Origin: Candidatus Yonathbacteria bacterium RIFCSPLOWO2_01_FULL_47_33b
Lineage (GTDB): Bacteria > Patescibacteriota > Minisyncoccia > Phycocordibacterales > UBA1550
DNA length: 39,323 bases
Assembly (NCBI GenBank): GCA_001823575.1
Contig: MHUW01000021.1
Coordinates: 1 to 39,323 of the forward strand
Direction: 5' to 3'
In this document: one piece after another, positions 16,318 through 25,156 of the stretch
Layout of the letters: every line of letters starts with the position of its first letter
How positions within the stretch are numbered: the stretch's first letter is position 1
Translations under genes and position numbers: made by a program
Notes under the pieces: generated by a model
What the model was told of the DNA's origin: nothing
The model's input: the letters and a program-made list of their open reading frames with translations, nothing else
Databases searched by the model: none

Positions 16318-17226
16318 TTATTTCTTAAGTAAGATATCCACCGCCTTCGTAATGACCGGAATCATATCGTCATATAGGTTGAGGTCGAGAATCTCTGCAA
16401 GTTTCCACCAACGTGCATCATCAAGACCACCGCCTGTTTTTATGAGTTTAAGCTCCTGATAGGGTGCCTCGGCAAGAAAATATTTTACCTTCTTCAGGAG
16501 CTTACCCTTTTCTGGATGCGAAGCAACGTATTCATTCTCACCCAAAAGATCACTTGGAGTTACCGGAAGTCCTATCTCCTCACGTACGATACGCGTAATG
16601 GCAGCCTTGTCATTCTCCCCCTCTGCATAGTGCCCCTTGGAAAGCGTCCAATGGCCAAAAATATCGTGCACGAGGCCGAGATAAATATCTTCACCGTCCC
16701 GTGCATATACGACCGCACCACCAAGCTGGTCAACAGGAAGTGTTTTAGGGTCTACGGGCTCGGCCTTTGCTTTCTTCTTGCTCGTCTCCTCCTTGCCTGG
16801 CTCACCGAGCTCCTTGTATACGGCACCAAGTACGCCATTTACAAATTTACCCGAGGTCTCCCCGCCAAAAGATTTTGCGAGCTCAATAGCCTCGTTGATA
16901 GCAACCTTCGCCGGCACCTGTGCGCGATCCTCAAAAAGGAGCTCGTACAATCCGATACGGAGAATATTTCTGTCGACAAGAGCAATCTTGTCGATTGGCC
17001 AATCAGGCGCTGCCTTTTCGATAATGTCGTCGAGCTTTGCGCGCTTTCCGAGGATACCCAGGAGGAGTTTCCTCATAAAAGAAATATCATTTACGCCAGG
17101 AGCAAACTCCTCGGCATTACGCGCAAGCGACTCCTCGATCTCAAGGTCAGTCAGAGTGCCCCCACGGAAATCCCACTCGTAGAGAGACTGCATTACGATA
17201 CTTCTTGAAAGGTGCCTATTAGCCAT
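16318..17226 (-). CDS. nusB: NusB antitermination factor fused to C-terminal NUDIX domain
   Basis: NusB: RHLSRSIVMQSLYEWDF...VDRNILRIGLYELLF...AINEAIELAKSFGGETSGKFVNGVLGAVY; Nudix: GHYAEGENDKAAITRIVREEIGL. Confidence 0.92.
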   Translation of the reverse strand: MANRHLSRSIVMQSLYEWDFRGGTLTDLEIEESLARNAEEFAPGVNDISFMRKLLLGILGKRAKLDDIIEKAAPDWPIDKIALVDRNILRIGLYELLFEDRAQVPAKVAINEAIELAKSFGGETSGKFVNGVLGAVYKELGEPGKEETSKKKAKAEPVDPKTLPVDQLGGAVVYARDGEDIYLGLVHDIFGHWTLSKGHYAEGENDKAAITRIVREEIGLPVTPSDLLGENEYVASHPEKGKLLKKVKYFLAEAPYQELKLIKTGGGLDDARWWKLAEILDLNLYDDMIPVITKAVDILLKK

Positions 17227-17274
17227 AAATAGTTATATTTAAAAAATGTACTTTTACCAAGGATGTTAACAAAA

Positions 17275-17303
17275 AGAGGCCCGCCCGTGAGGGAGCCTCT
17301 ATG
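17275..17303 (-). terminator. Probable terminator (minus: agaggctccctcacgggcgggcctctttttg)
   Basis: Stem agaggc/gcctct plus T run. Confidence 0.5.
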
Positions 17304-17330
17304 CCGTTTCCAAAAAACTCTTGCGTGAAG

Positions 17331-17427
17331 AATTCAAAAATTTCGAGCGAGACGAATGAGAAAGATGTGAAGCATATGTGGATATGCTGAACATTTTTCT
17401 CAAAGTCGCAGCCGAAATTTTTGGATT
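17331..17427 (-). ncRNA. 97-nt long structured hairpin in the rpmF 3' region (candidate RNA element)
   Basis: Nested stems: 17331-17345/17413-17427 (15 bp), 17358-17368/17391-17401 (11 bp), 17371-17377/17382-17388 (7 bp, GTGG loop). Confidence 0.55.
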
Positions 17428-17457
17428 ATTGCGCATAGGTTTTTTCGGAAAGGGCAT

Positions 17458-17685
17458 CTACTTTGCTGCTTTTCCTTTTGCTGCCAAACGTTTCTCGGTC
17501 TTGGCGATCGTTTTGACCACTTTCAAGACTGATTTTCCGCGATAGGTTCCACAATTTGTGCAAACCTGATGGCGCAAATGAAGTTCAGAACACTTGACGC
17601 ACTTAGAAAGGCGAGCACCTTCAAGTGCATGATGCGAACGGCGGTTTGCCGTATGCGCGCGGGTATGTCTCATTCGTACTACCAT
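17458..17685 (-). CDS. rpmF: 50S ribosomal protein L32
   Basis: MRHTRAHTANRRSHHAL...CVKCSELHLRHQVCTNCGTYRGK. Confidence 0.93.
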   Translation of the reverse strand: MVVRMRHTRAHTANRRSHHALEGARLSKCVKCSELHLRHQVCTNCGTYRGKSVLKVVKTIAKTEKRLAAKGKAAK

Positions 17686-17723
17686 AGTTTTTCAAGCATA
17701 ACAGAATGGCTATAAAAAATCAA

Positions 17724-17860
17724 GCCCCAACACCTACTTTTGCATTACTGCCTGTTTTTTCGTCATTTCTTGCTTATTCGTTTAATTTTTCATAAAAAGC
17801 ACGACGCTTCTCAGAAGTCTCGTGTTGCAGTAAAAACTATGCAAAAGTAGGTGTGGGGGC
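17724..17860. repeat. Inverted-repeat element 1 (22-bp arms, 1 mismatch, CCCCaACACC core)
   Basis: gccccaacacctacttttgcat ... atgcaaaagtaggtgtgggggc, 93-nt spacer. Confidence 0.85.
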
Positions 17861-17934
17861 AAGTCCCCACACAAAGACCCATCGGACACCCTTTTGGGCA
17901 AAGAAAAAGCACCGGGGTAAGCCGACGCTTGGAA

Positions 17935-18270
17935 TTAGATGTTGATATTAAGGGTATTGTCCAAAAACTGTTTGAGGCAGACCTTTTTTACGTGCCCCAC
18001 AACACCATCAATCACAATTTCAACAACACCATTTTCGGCCTGAATAAGCCTTTCGTTGAGTTGTTTTCTTGAAAAAGACCTGGGGGGCTTTTCTAATTTC
18101 TTGTCCTCGGACATAAACTGAACCAAGAATGAATTCTTGTATTCAATGGATATTACGACAAGGACCTTGTTTTTTTTATGCTTCGGATCCTCAAAGTACC
18201 GTGAGCCTGAAGCTACTTTCCCTGTTTTGTCTCTCCGAGAAGATAGCTGAAGTGTTGCGCTTCTGGGCAT
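17935..18270 (-). CDS. Hypothetical protein
   Basis: 111-aa ORF, MPRSATLQLSSRRDKTGKVASGSRYFEDPKHKKNK... Confidence 0.55.
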   Translation of the reverse strand: MPRSATLQLSSRRDKTGKVASGSRYFEDPKHKKNKVLVVISIEYKNSFLVQFMSEDKKLEKPPRSFSRKQLNERLIQAENGVVEIVIDGVVGHVKKVCLKQFLDNTLNINI

Positions 18271-18357
18271 TATGCCTCCTTTTTATCTTGATTAAAAAGT
18301 ACAAACTACCTAGTAGTATACCAAAAATAGTTCAAAAAGTAAAGGGGTCGTGTCACC

Positions 18358-18972
18358 CTATTCACCCAACAAGCGTTTCAAAAAACTCTTACGGTGATGT
18401 GGGGTCAAACCGTGCTTTTCCAGCGCTTCATAGTGTGCGCGGGTGCCGTACCCTTTGTGCTGCTCAAAACCATGATAGGGAAACTTTTTTGCAAGAGCAA
18501 TCATACGTTTGTCACGAGCAACTTTTGCAACAATACTTGCGAGCGCAATGGTAAGCTCTTTTTCGTCTCCTTTGATGATGGTTTCCTGGTTTTTATATTG
18601 CGCTGGTGCGCGGAGTCCTCCGTCGAGGAGCACTCTTGTCTCTTCTGCTTGATGCTCAATTGCTTCAAGTGCTTTTGAAAGAGCCAGCCGTATCGAAGGA
18701 GCGATGCCATTTTTGTCGATTGCTCCCGGTGCGACGAAGGCGACCGTAGTCACCAATAACCCCGCCTCTTCAGCCTCTTGAATACGCACAACCCACTCCT
18801 CGCGCGCCTTTGCCGAAAGTTTCTTCGAGTCTTTTATAATCGGGAAAAGTTTCGCGACCTGCGTTCTATGCTCAGCATAAATACACGCCGCCCCCACCGC
18901 GACTGGTCCTGCAAGCGGTCCTCTTCCCACCTCGTCGATGCCAATAGTGTATTTATGTGCACCTTTTTTCAT
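18358..18972 (-). CDS. rnhB: Ribonuclease HII
   Basis: TIGIDEVGRGPLAGPVAVGA, IKDSKKLSAKAR, ALASIVAKVARDKRM, HKGYGTRAH. Confidence 0.96.
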   Translation of the reverse strand: MKKGAHKYTIGIDEVGRGPLAGPVAVGAACIYAEHRTQVAKLFPIIKDSKKLSAKAREEWVVRIQEAEEAGLLVTTVAFVAPGAIDKNGIAPSIRLALSKALEAIEHQAEETRVLLDGGLRAPAQYKNQETIIKGDEKELTIALASIVAKVARDKRMIALAKKFPYHGFEQHKGYGTRAHYEALEKHGLTPHHRKSFLKRLLGE

Positions 18973-19032
18973 ATTTTAATATCATAGCAAATCTGCCCTA
19001 AAATATGTTTTTGAGGCAGATGCTTCCATCTG

Positions 19033-19149
19033 GTATACCCCCACACCTACTTTTTACAAAGAACGTTATGTATAAATAAACCCATAACGCAATAAAAGAT
19101 TTAGGGAAATAAACTGGGGATTTTACGAAAAGTAGGTGTGGGGGTATAC
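19033..19149. repeat. Inverted-repeat element 2 (22-bp perfect arms, CCCCCACACC core)
   Basis: gtatacccccacacctactttt ... aaaagtaggtgtgggggtatac, 73-nt spacer. Confidence 0.9.
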
Positions 19150-19158
19150 TCTGTAGAT

Positions 19159-22100
19159 ATGGCGACCGAAAACCCTCAATTCATTCATCTCCACACCCAC
19201 TCACACTACTCCCTCTTGGACGGCCTTTCTAAGGTTGACGAGATGGTGAAGCTTGCCAAGTCGTATGGCATGAACGCCATCGGCCTTACGGACCATGGCA
19301 ATATGTATGGTGCTATTGAGTTTTATAAAAAATGTAAAGGTGCGGGCATCAACCCCATCATTGGCGTCGAAGCATACGTCACACCTGGCTCGCGCCATGA
19401 CAAACGCCCTGGCGTTGACACTACACGCTACCACCTCACGCTCCTCGCCAAGAATGCCGTTGGGTACAAGAATCTTGTACGTCTCGTCACGCTCTCACAA
19501 CTTGAGGGGTACTATTACAAGCCGCGTATGGATAAAGAAATCCTCCGCGCGCACAGCGAAGGTATCATCGCCCTTTCAGGATGTTTTGGTGGCGAACTTT
19601 CACGCGCCCTCAGAAACCGCGACACGGAGGAGGCAGAAAAAGTTGCGCGTGAACATCAGGATATTTTTGGTAAAGAAAATTACTACCTCGAAATCATGCA
19701 TCATCCGGGCGTGCCGGGTATCGAGGAAGTGCGTGCGGGCATCATCGCTCTCGGAAAAAAACTCGACATTCCCCTCGTCGCCACCCAGGACTCGCACTAT
19801 CTTCACCACGAAGACCAGCGCGCGCACGAGACCCTTCTCGCTATTCAGACCAACGGCGACCTGAACGATGAAAATCGCTTCTCTATGGAGGCCGATGATT
19901 TTTCATTCATCAATACGGAGACTGCGCTCAAATATTTCAAAGACACCCCCGAGGCCGTATGGAACACGCAGAAAATTGCTGATGGATGCAACATCGAACT
20001 CACCCTCGGTACCTGGGTTTTTCCCGACCTCAAAATCGACCCCAACACGACCTATGATGATGAGGTGCGCCGTCTCACCTACGAGGGCATCGTAACGCGC
20101 GAACTCGACAAAAACGACCCTGCCGTTATCGACCGTATCGAGTATGAACTCAAAGTTATTCGTGATAAGGGGTACTCACCGTACTTCCTCGTTGTTGCCG
20201 ATCTTCTTCGTTTTGCAAAAGAAAACGGCATCCTCACCAACATTCGAGGCTCCGTGGCGGGCTCTATCACCACGTACCTCCTTGGCATTACCAACGTAAA
20301 TCCGCTCGAGTACAACCTCCCTTTCGAGCGCTTCCTGAACCCCGAGCGTCCATCCGCGCCCGATATCGATATGGACTATGCCGACACCCGTCGCGAGGAA
20401 GTCATCAACTACGCTCGCGAAAAGTATGGCGCTGAACACGTCGCACAGATTGGTACCTTTGGTACGATGATGGCACGTGGTGCGGTACGTGACGTTGCGC
20501 GCGCGCTCGGTCACCCCTACGGCATCGGCGACAAGATCTCGCGCCTCATTCCCGAAGGCTCACAAGGTTTCCCGATGACCATCGACACCGCACTCAAAAT
20601 GACTCCTGAGCTTGCTGACATGTACAAGAACGATGCGACGACGACCGAAATCATCGACCTCGCGAAAAAACTTGAAGGGTGCGTGCGTCACATTTCTGTC
20701 CACGCTGCCGGTGTCGTTATTGCCCCTACCCCACTCTACGACTTTACTCCCACCCAGCTCGACCCCAAAGGTGGCAAGATCATCACCCAGTACGACATGC
20801 ACGCCGTCGAGGACGCTGGGCTCCTTAAATACGACTTCCTTGGTATCCGAAACCTCTCCATTCTCGGTGACGCAGTGCGCCTCGTGCAAGAACGTCACAA
20901 CATTAAAGTCGACCTCGAACGCATCCCCCTCGATGATCCAAAAACTTTTTCCATGCTTACACACGGCGAGACGATGGGGCTTTTTCAGCTGAACGGCGCT
21001 GGTATGACACGCTATTTGAAGGAGCTACGTCCTTCGACCATTCACGACATCAACGCCATGGTCGCTCTCTATCGTCCTGGCCCTATGGAATGTATCCCCG
21101 ACTATATCGCCCGCAAACACAAGCCCTCGCTCGTGACCTATCTCGACCCACGCATGAAGGATATCCTCTCGATGTCGTACGGTGTTATCACTTATCAGGA
21201 CGACGTCATGATGATCGCTATCAAGCTCGCAGGCTATTCGTGGCTCGACGCCGACAAACTCCGCAAGGCGATGGGTAAAAAAATCCCCGCTGAAATGCAG
21301 GCACAAAAAATAAAACTCCTTGAGGGTTTTGTTGCAGGTGGCCTTACGCAGAAAAAAGCAGATGATCTCTGGGCGCTCATCGAACCATTTGCTGCATACG
21401 GATTCAATAAAGCACACGCCGCAAGCTACGGCCGTCTCGCCTACCAGACTGCGTATATGAAGGCAAACTACCCTGTCGAGTATATGACAGCCATCCTCAC
21501 CGCAGAAAGCGGCGATACGGAAAAGATTTCTGAAATCATTACCGAGAGCAAGCGTATGGGTATTCCTATTTTACCCCCCGACATCAATGCAAGTTTTGGT
21601 GGCTTTACTATTATTGACCGTGATGGCCATGCAGAAATTCGCTTCGGTCTGTATACTATCAAGAACCTCGGTACCGACATTTCCGATGCAATGATTGCAG
21701 AACGTGAGGAAAACGGCGCATACAAATCGCTCGCTGATTTTCTCGAGCGCATCCGCCACAAAAATTTAAATAAAAAATCCCTCGAGGCGCTCATCAAATC
21801 CGGCGCGATGGATGCCTTTGGTGAACGTGGACAGATGCTCGCCAATATGGAGGAGGCTCTTGAATACAACAAGGCACAGGGGCAAGAAATGTCGGGGCAA
21901 GCATCACTCTTTGGAATGATGGCGGACACCGCGAGCGTCCCCACCCTTCGCCTCAAGCCTGCAGAGAAAGCCGCCAAGCGCGATTGCCTCATTTGGGAAA
22001 AAGAACTTCTCGGACTCTATGTTTCAGGTCACCCCCTCGATGACCACAAGGACAAGCTTGCAACCATCGGTACCACGATTGAAAGCGTAAAAACACTTCG

Positions 22101-22353
22101 CGAAGGTACGGTCGCTGTTGCCGGCGGTATCGTCTCTGACATCCGCACCATCATGACAAAAAAGGGCGACAAAATGGCATTTGTAAAATTGACCGATGGT
22201 ACCGACACCCTCGAACTCGTCCTCTTCCCCGAAGCACTCTTTGCGCACAAAGAACTCTTTGAAGCCACCGACCGCTGCATCAAAGTCAAAGGTAAAATCT
22301 CCGACCGTAACGGCGAAAAGTCTCTCATTGTAGAGCGCGTGAAGGAGTTGTAA
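19159..22353 (+). CDS. dnaE: DNA polymerase III subunit alpha
   Basis: FIHLHTHSHYSLLDG PHP motif, PDIDMDYAD, polymerase and OB C-terminus; Met at 19159. Confidence 0.96.
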   Translation: MATENPQFIHLHTHSHYSLLDGLSKVDEMVKLAKSYGMNAIGLTDHGNMYGAIEFYKKCKGAGINPIIGVEAYVTPGSRHDKRPGVDTTRYHLTLLAKNAVGYKNLVRLVTLSQLEGYYYKPRMDKEILRAHSEGIIALSGCFGGELSRALRNRDTEEAEKVAREHQDIFGKENYYLEIMHHPGVPGIEEVRAGIIALGKKLDIPLVATQDSHYLHHEDQRAHETLLAIQTNGDLNDENRFSMEADDFSFINTETALKYFKDTPEAVWNTQKIADGCNIELTLGTWVFPDLKIDPNTTYDDEVRRLTYEGIVTRELDKNDPAVIDRIEYELKVIRDKGYSPYFLVVADLLRFAKENGILTNIRGSVAGSITTYLLGITNVNPLEYNLPFERFLNPERPSAPDIDMDYADTRREEVINYAREKYGAEHVAQIGTFGTMMARGAVRDVARALGHPYGIGDKISRLIPEGSQGFPMTIDTALKMTPELADMYKNDATTTEIIDLAKKLEGCVRHISVHAAGVVIAPTPLYDFTPTQLDPKGGKIITQYDMHAVEDAGLLKYDFLGIRNLSILGDAVRLVQERHNIKVDLERIPLDDPKTFSMLTHGETMGLFQLNGAGMTRYLKELRPSTIHDINAMVALYRPGPMECIPDYIARKHKPSLVTYLDPRMKDILSMSYGVITYQDDVMMIAIKLAGYSWLDADKLRKAMGKKIPAEMQAQKIKLLEGFVAGGLTQKKADDLWALIEPFAAYGFNKAHAASYGRLAYQTAYMKANYPVEYMTAILTAESGDTEKISEIITESKRMGIPILPPDINASFGGFTIIDRDGHAEIRFGLYTIKNLGTDISDAMIAEREENGAYKSLADFLERIRHKNLNKKSLEALIKSGAMDAFGERGQMLANMEEALEYNKAQGQEMSGQASLFGMMADTASVPTLRLKPAEKAAKRDCLIWEKELLGLYVSGHPLDDHKDKLATIGTTIESVKTLREGTVAVAGGIVSDIRTIMTKKGDKMAFVKLTDGTDTLELVLFPEALFAHKELFEATDRCIKVKGKISDRNGEKSLIVERVKEL

Positions 22354-22361
22354 TAAAAAAA

Positions 22362-22387
22362 CCAGGTCACTCTTTTGAGCAACCTGG
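22362..22387. terminator. Intrinsic terminator (ccaggt...acctgg, T-tract on minus)
   Basis: Stem next to aaaaaaa (minus T-tract). Confidence 0.6.
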
Positions 22388-22415
22388 CCACAACGTACGC
22401 TTCTGGTTAGTTTTC

Positions 22416-22556
22416 CTAGTGACGTGCAGTGACAGAAGTATCTTGCATCAACTGCATAATCCTCGTGATTGGCTGAAAAACAATCAACAAAAAGCTGATT
22501 ACCAAGAGGGAAACAACTACACCGTTTACAAGACCAGCGCGTTTCTTTTGGTTCAT
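22416..22556 (-). CDS. Single-TM small membrane protein
   Basis: MNQKKRAGLVNGVVVSLLVISFLLIVFQPITRIMQ; start trimmed to 22556. Confidence 0.5.
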   Translation of the reverse strand: MNQKKRAGLVNGVVVSLLVISFLLIVFQPITRIMQLMQDTSVTARH

Positions 22557-22941
22557 AAAAACCTCCACAAATAGCACTCCCGCACCCTTGCGAGAACTAA
22601 ATGAAGGATAGCACATTTTATATTAAAAGTCAATAGCTAGCGAGAATAACTATAAAAAAGAACGGCACCGGGGGGTGTCGTTCGGGGCGTAGAATTAGTG
22701 AGCATAATCGTGAGTTTCTGTTTTTTCACAGAGCCTGAAAACACAATAGGATACGAAGGGGGTTAAAACGTCCGAAAGAAGAAACCAACCAACCAAAATC
22801 TGCAGGGACATAACAAACATGGTGTGTTTTTTTTGATGGTGACTCAGAACAACCTATTAAAATCATCCCACATATCGCATAATTTTGCAATATCTTTAAA
22901 AAACCTTTGAAAAAGGGTAAAAAATGGTAATATGAACCGAT

Positions 22942-23007
22942 ATGGAAACAAACGACCCCATTAGATTTTTCGTACTTACCATGGGGGGCAAGGAACGCGA
23001 TTATTAA
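22942..23007 (+). CDS. 21-codon upstream ORF before thrS (METNDPIRFFVLTMGGKERDY)
   Basis: Directly after a TAATAT -10-like hexamer; not in supplied ORF track because of length. Confidence 0.3.
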   Translation: METNDPIRFFVLTMGGKERDY

Positions 23008-23025
23008 AGACTTTACAAAATAACC

Positions 23026-24801
23026 ATGAATACTGAATCAGAAAAATCTAACGGGGCAAGCAAACTGCATAATATCCGCCACTCACTCGCTCACCTGCTC
23101 GCCATGGCAGTCCTTGAAAAGGACCTGGGCGCAAAGCTCGGTATCGGGCCCGTTATTGATAATGGTTTTTATTATGATTTTCAGTTTTCAGAAGGCTACA
23201 CCCCTACCCCCGAGGACCTCAAGGGTTTCCAGAAAGCGATGAAAAAAATGATTGGGCGTGGACTTGCATTCGAGGGGCGCGCTGTATCAGCGGATGAAGC
23301 AAAAAAAATGTTTGCGATACAGCCTTATAAAACCGAGCTGATTAATGAGTTCGCTGCTGAAGGTAAGAACCTCACCCTCTACACAACAGGTGACTTCACT
23401 GACCTCTGCAAAGGTGGCCACATCGAGACGACCAAAGAAATCGACACCGATGCGTTTGCTATCACTCACACCGCTGGTGCCTACTGGCGTGGTGACGAGA
23501 AGAATCCTATGCTCACCCGTATCTACGGCCTCGCTTTTGAAACCGGCGCTGATCTCGACGCATATCTAAAACAAATGGAGGAAGCCAAGAAACGCGACCA
23601 CCGCAAGCTTGGCAAAGAGCTCGAGCTTTTCACTATTATCGACGAGATAGGTGCAGGACTTCCTCTCTTTTATCCAAAAGGTGCGCTTCTTCGTAAAAAC
23701 ATTGAGGGGTTTGTAGGTGACCTCCAGCGTGCGCGGGGATACCAAGACATTTGGATTCCCCATATCACCAAGGGAACGCTCTACGAAATTTCAGGGCACC
23801 TTTCTAAATATGATGCGATGTACACGCCGATGAAAATCGACGAGAATGACTACTATTTGAAGCCTATGAACTGTCCGCATTTCATGATGCTGTATCGCAC
23901 CCTCCCTCATTCATATCGCCAGCTTCCCGTGCGCTACACCTCGACGACCACAAACTACCGTTATGAAAAGTCTGGCGAGCTCTCAGGGCTCACGCGTGTG
24001 CGCTCTCTCACGCAGGACGACTGTCATGTGTTTGCACGCCCTGACCAAATCGAAGCCGAGATCGACCTCATGCTCGGCATGATCAAAGAAGTCTATGCGG
24101 CATTTGGTCTTGATGATTTTTATGTTCGTATCTCGCTGCGTGACTCAAAAAATAAAGAAAAATATATCGGAAGTGATGAGGTCTGGAGCACGGCCGAAAA
24201 TGCTCTGCGTACTATTGTAAAAAAGACTGGGTGGAAATACGAAGAAGCTGAAGATGAAGCCGCATTCTACGGCCCCAAGCTTGATTTTATGTTCAAAGAT
24301 GCGATTGGACGCCAGTGGCAACTTTCAACCATTCAGCTCGACTTTAACCTCCCTGAACGTTTTGAACTCGACTATGTAAACGAAGCCAATGAAAAAGCAC
24401 GTCCAGTCGTTATTCATCGTGCGATACTCGGTTCTACAGAACGATTTATGGGCATTATGATCGAGCACTTTGCCGGCAACTTCCCTCTTTGGCTTTCACC
24501 CGTGCAAGTAAAGATTCTTCCTATTAGTGAGAAATTTTCAGAATATGCGGAGAAGGTTCGTACGGAACTTGTAGGTGCAGGTATGCGTGTTGAACTTGAT
24601 GACTCAAACGAAAGCCTCGGCAAGCGCATCCGTGTTGCCAAGACAGAAAAAGTTCCCCTCATCCTCGTGCTCGGTGAAAAAGAAGCCGAAGCAGGTACCG
24701 TAACCGTAGAAATGCGTGGTGCTGAAAAGGGTGAGACACATACCCTTGCAGACTTTATAAAGCACACGTTGGGTGACATTGAAAAGAAAGCAATCTGGTA
24801 A
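23026..24801 (+). CDS. thrS: Threonyl-tRNA synthetase lacking N-terminal TGS domain
   Basis: Starts at HSLAHLLA editing domain; DLCKGGH; class II motifs MNCPHFMMLYR, RYEKSGELSGLTRVRSLTQDDCH. Confidence 0.96.
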   Translation: MNTESEKSNGASKLHNIRHSLAHLLAMAVLEKDLGAKLGIGPVIDNGFYYDFQFSEGYTPTPEDLKGFQKAMKKMIGRGLAFEGRAVSADEAKKMFAIQPYKTELINEFAAEGKNLTLYTTGDFTDLCKGGHIETTKEIDTDAFAITHTAGAYWRGDEKNPMLTRIYGLAFETGADLDAYLKQMEEAKKRDHRKLGKELELFTIIDEIGAGLPLFYPKGALLRKNIEGFVGDLQRARGYQDIWIPHITKGTLYEISGHLSKYDAMYTPMKIDENDYYLKPMNCPHFMMLYRTLPHSYRQLPVRYTSTTTNYRYEKSGELSGLTRVRSLTQDDCHVFARPDQIEAEIDLMLGMIKEVYAAFGLDDFYVRISLRDSKNKEKYIGSDEVWSTAENALRTIVKKTGWKYEEAEDEAAFYGPKLDFMFKDAIGRQWQLSTIQLDFNLPERFELDYVNEANEKARPVVIHRAILGSTERFMGIMIEHFAGNFPLWLSPVQVKILPISEKFSEYAEKVRTELVGAGMRVELDDSNESLGKRIRVAKTEKVPLILVLGEKEAEAGTVTVEMRGAEKGETHTLADFIKHTLGDIEKKAIW

Positions 24802-24802
24802 A

Positions 24803-24848
24803 ACATACAAAAAAGGCGATGCCAGTCGGCATCGCCTTTTTTGTATGT
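24803..24848. terminator. thrS terminator, 21-bp perfect stem
   Basis: acatacaaaaaaggcgatgcc agtc ggcatcgccttttttgtatgt. Confidence 0.85.
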
Positions 24849-24850
24849 AC

Positions 24851-25096
24851 CTATTTCTTACACTCAGTACATTCTCCTTCCTCACACTTTCCACCCTCGC
24901 ATTTCATTTCCTCACATGAACCACCCTTGCACATACCTCTCATACCACGCATTTTGCATGAGCCCATGTGCTTTACCGCAAAACCAACAAAGATGAGAGC
25001 GATTGGCCAAATAAGGTTCCAGTCAACCATAACACCAATATTTTTCAAAAGTGCAATAACACCAACGAATATCAATACAAGACCTGCTAATTTCAT
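24851..25096 (-). CDS. Two-TM membrane protein (LiaI/DUF5668-like) with Cys/Met/Glu-rich tail
   Basis: VGVIALLKNIGVMVDWNLIWPIALIFVG; tail SCKMRGMRGMCKGGSCEEMKCEGGKCEEGECTECKK. Confidence 0.7.
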   Translation of the reverse strand: MKLAGLVLIFVGVIALLKNIGVMVDWNLIWPIALIFVGFAVKHMGSCKMRGMRGMCKGGSCEEMKCEGGKCEEGECTECKK

Positions 25097-25156
25097 ATAT
25101 AAATTATTAACTATTAATATACCTAGTATACCACGCGAATGAGTCTATGGGGAATA

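Noticed and set aside
18343-18359. aggggtcgtgtcaccct near rnhB stop as a REP copy related to 2351-2371 (ggggtcaggcacc)
   Set aside because: Only loosely similar and too short to support as a family from two occurrences.
20176-20964. Minus ORFs within dnaE
   Set aside because: Shadow ORFs of the dnaE frame.
22660-22683. Hairpin gaacggcacc-gggg-ggtgtcgttc upstream of thrS as a riboswitch/T-box
   Set aside because: Isolated single stem more than 300 nt upstream; no T-box sequence or specifier loop recognised.
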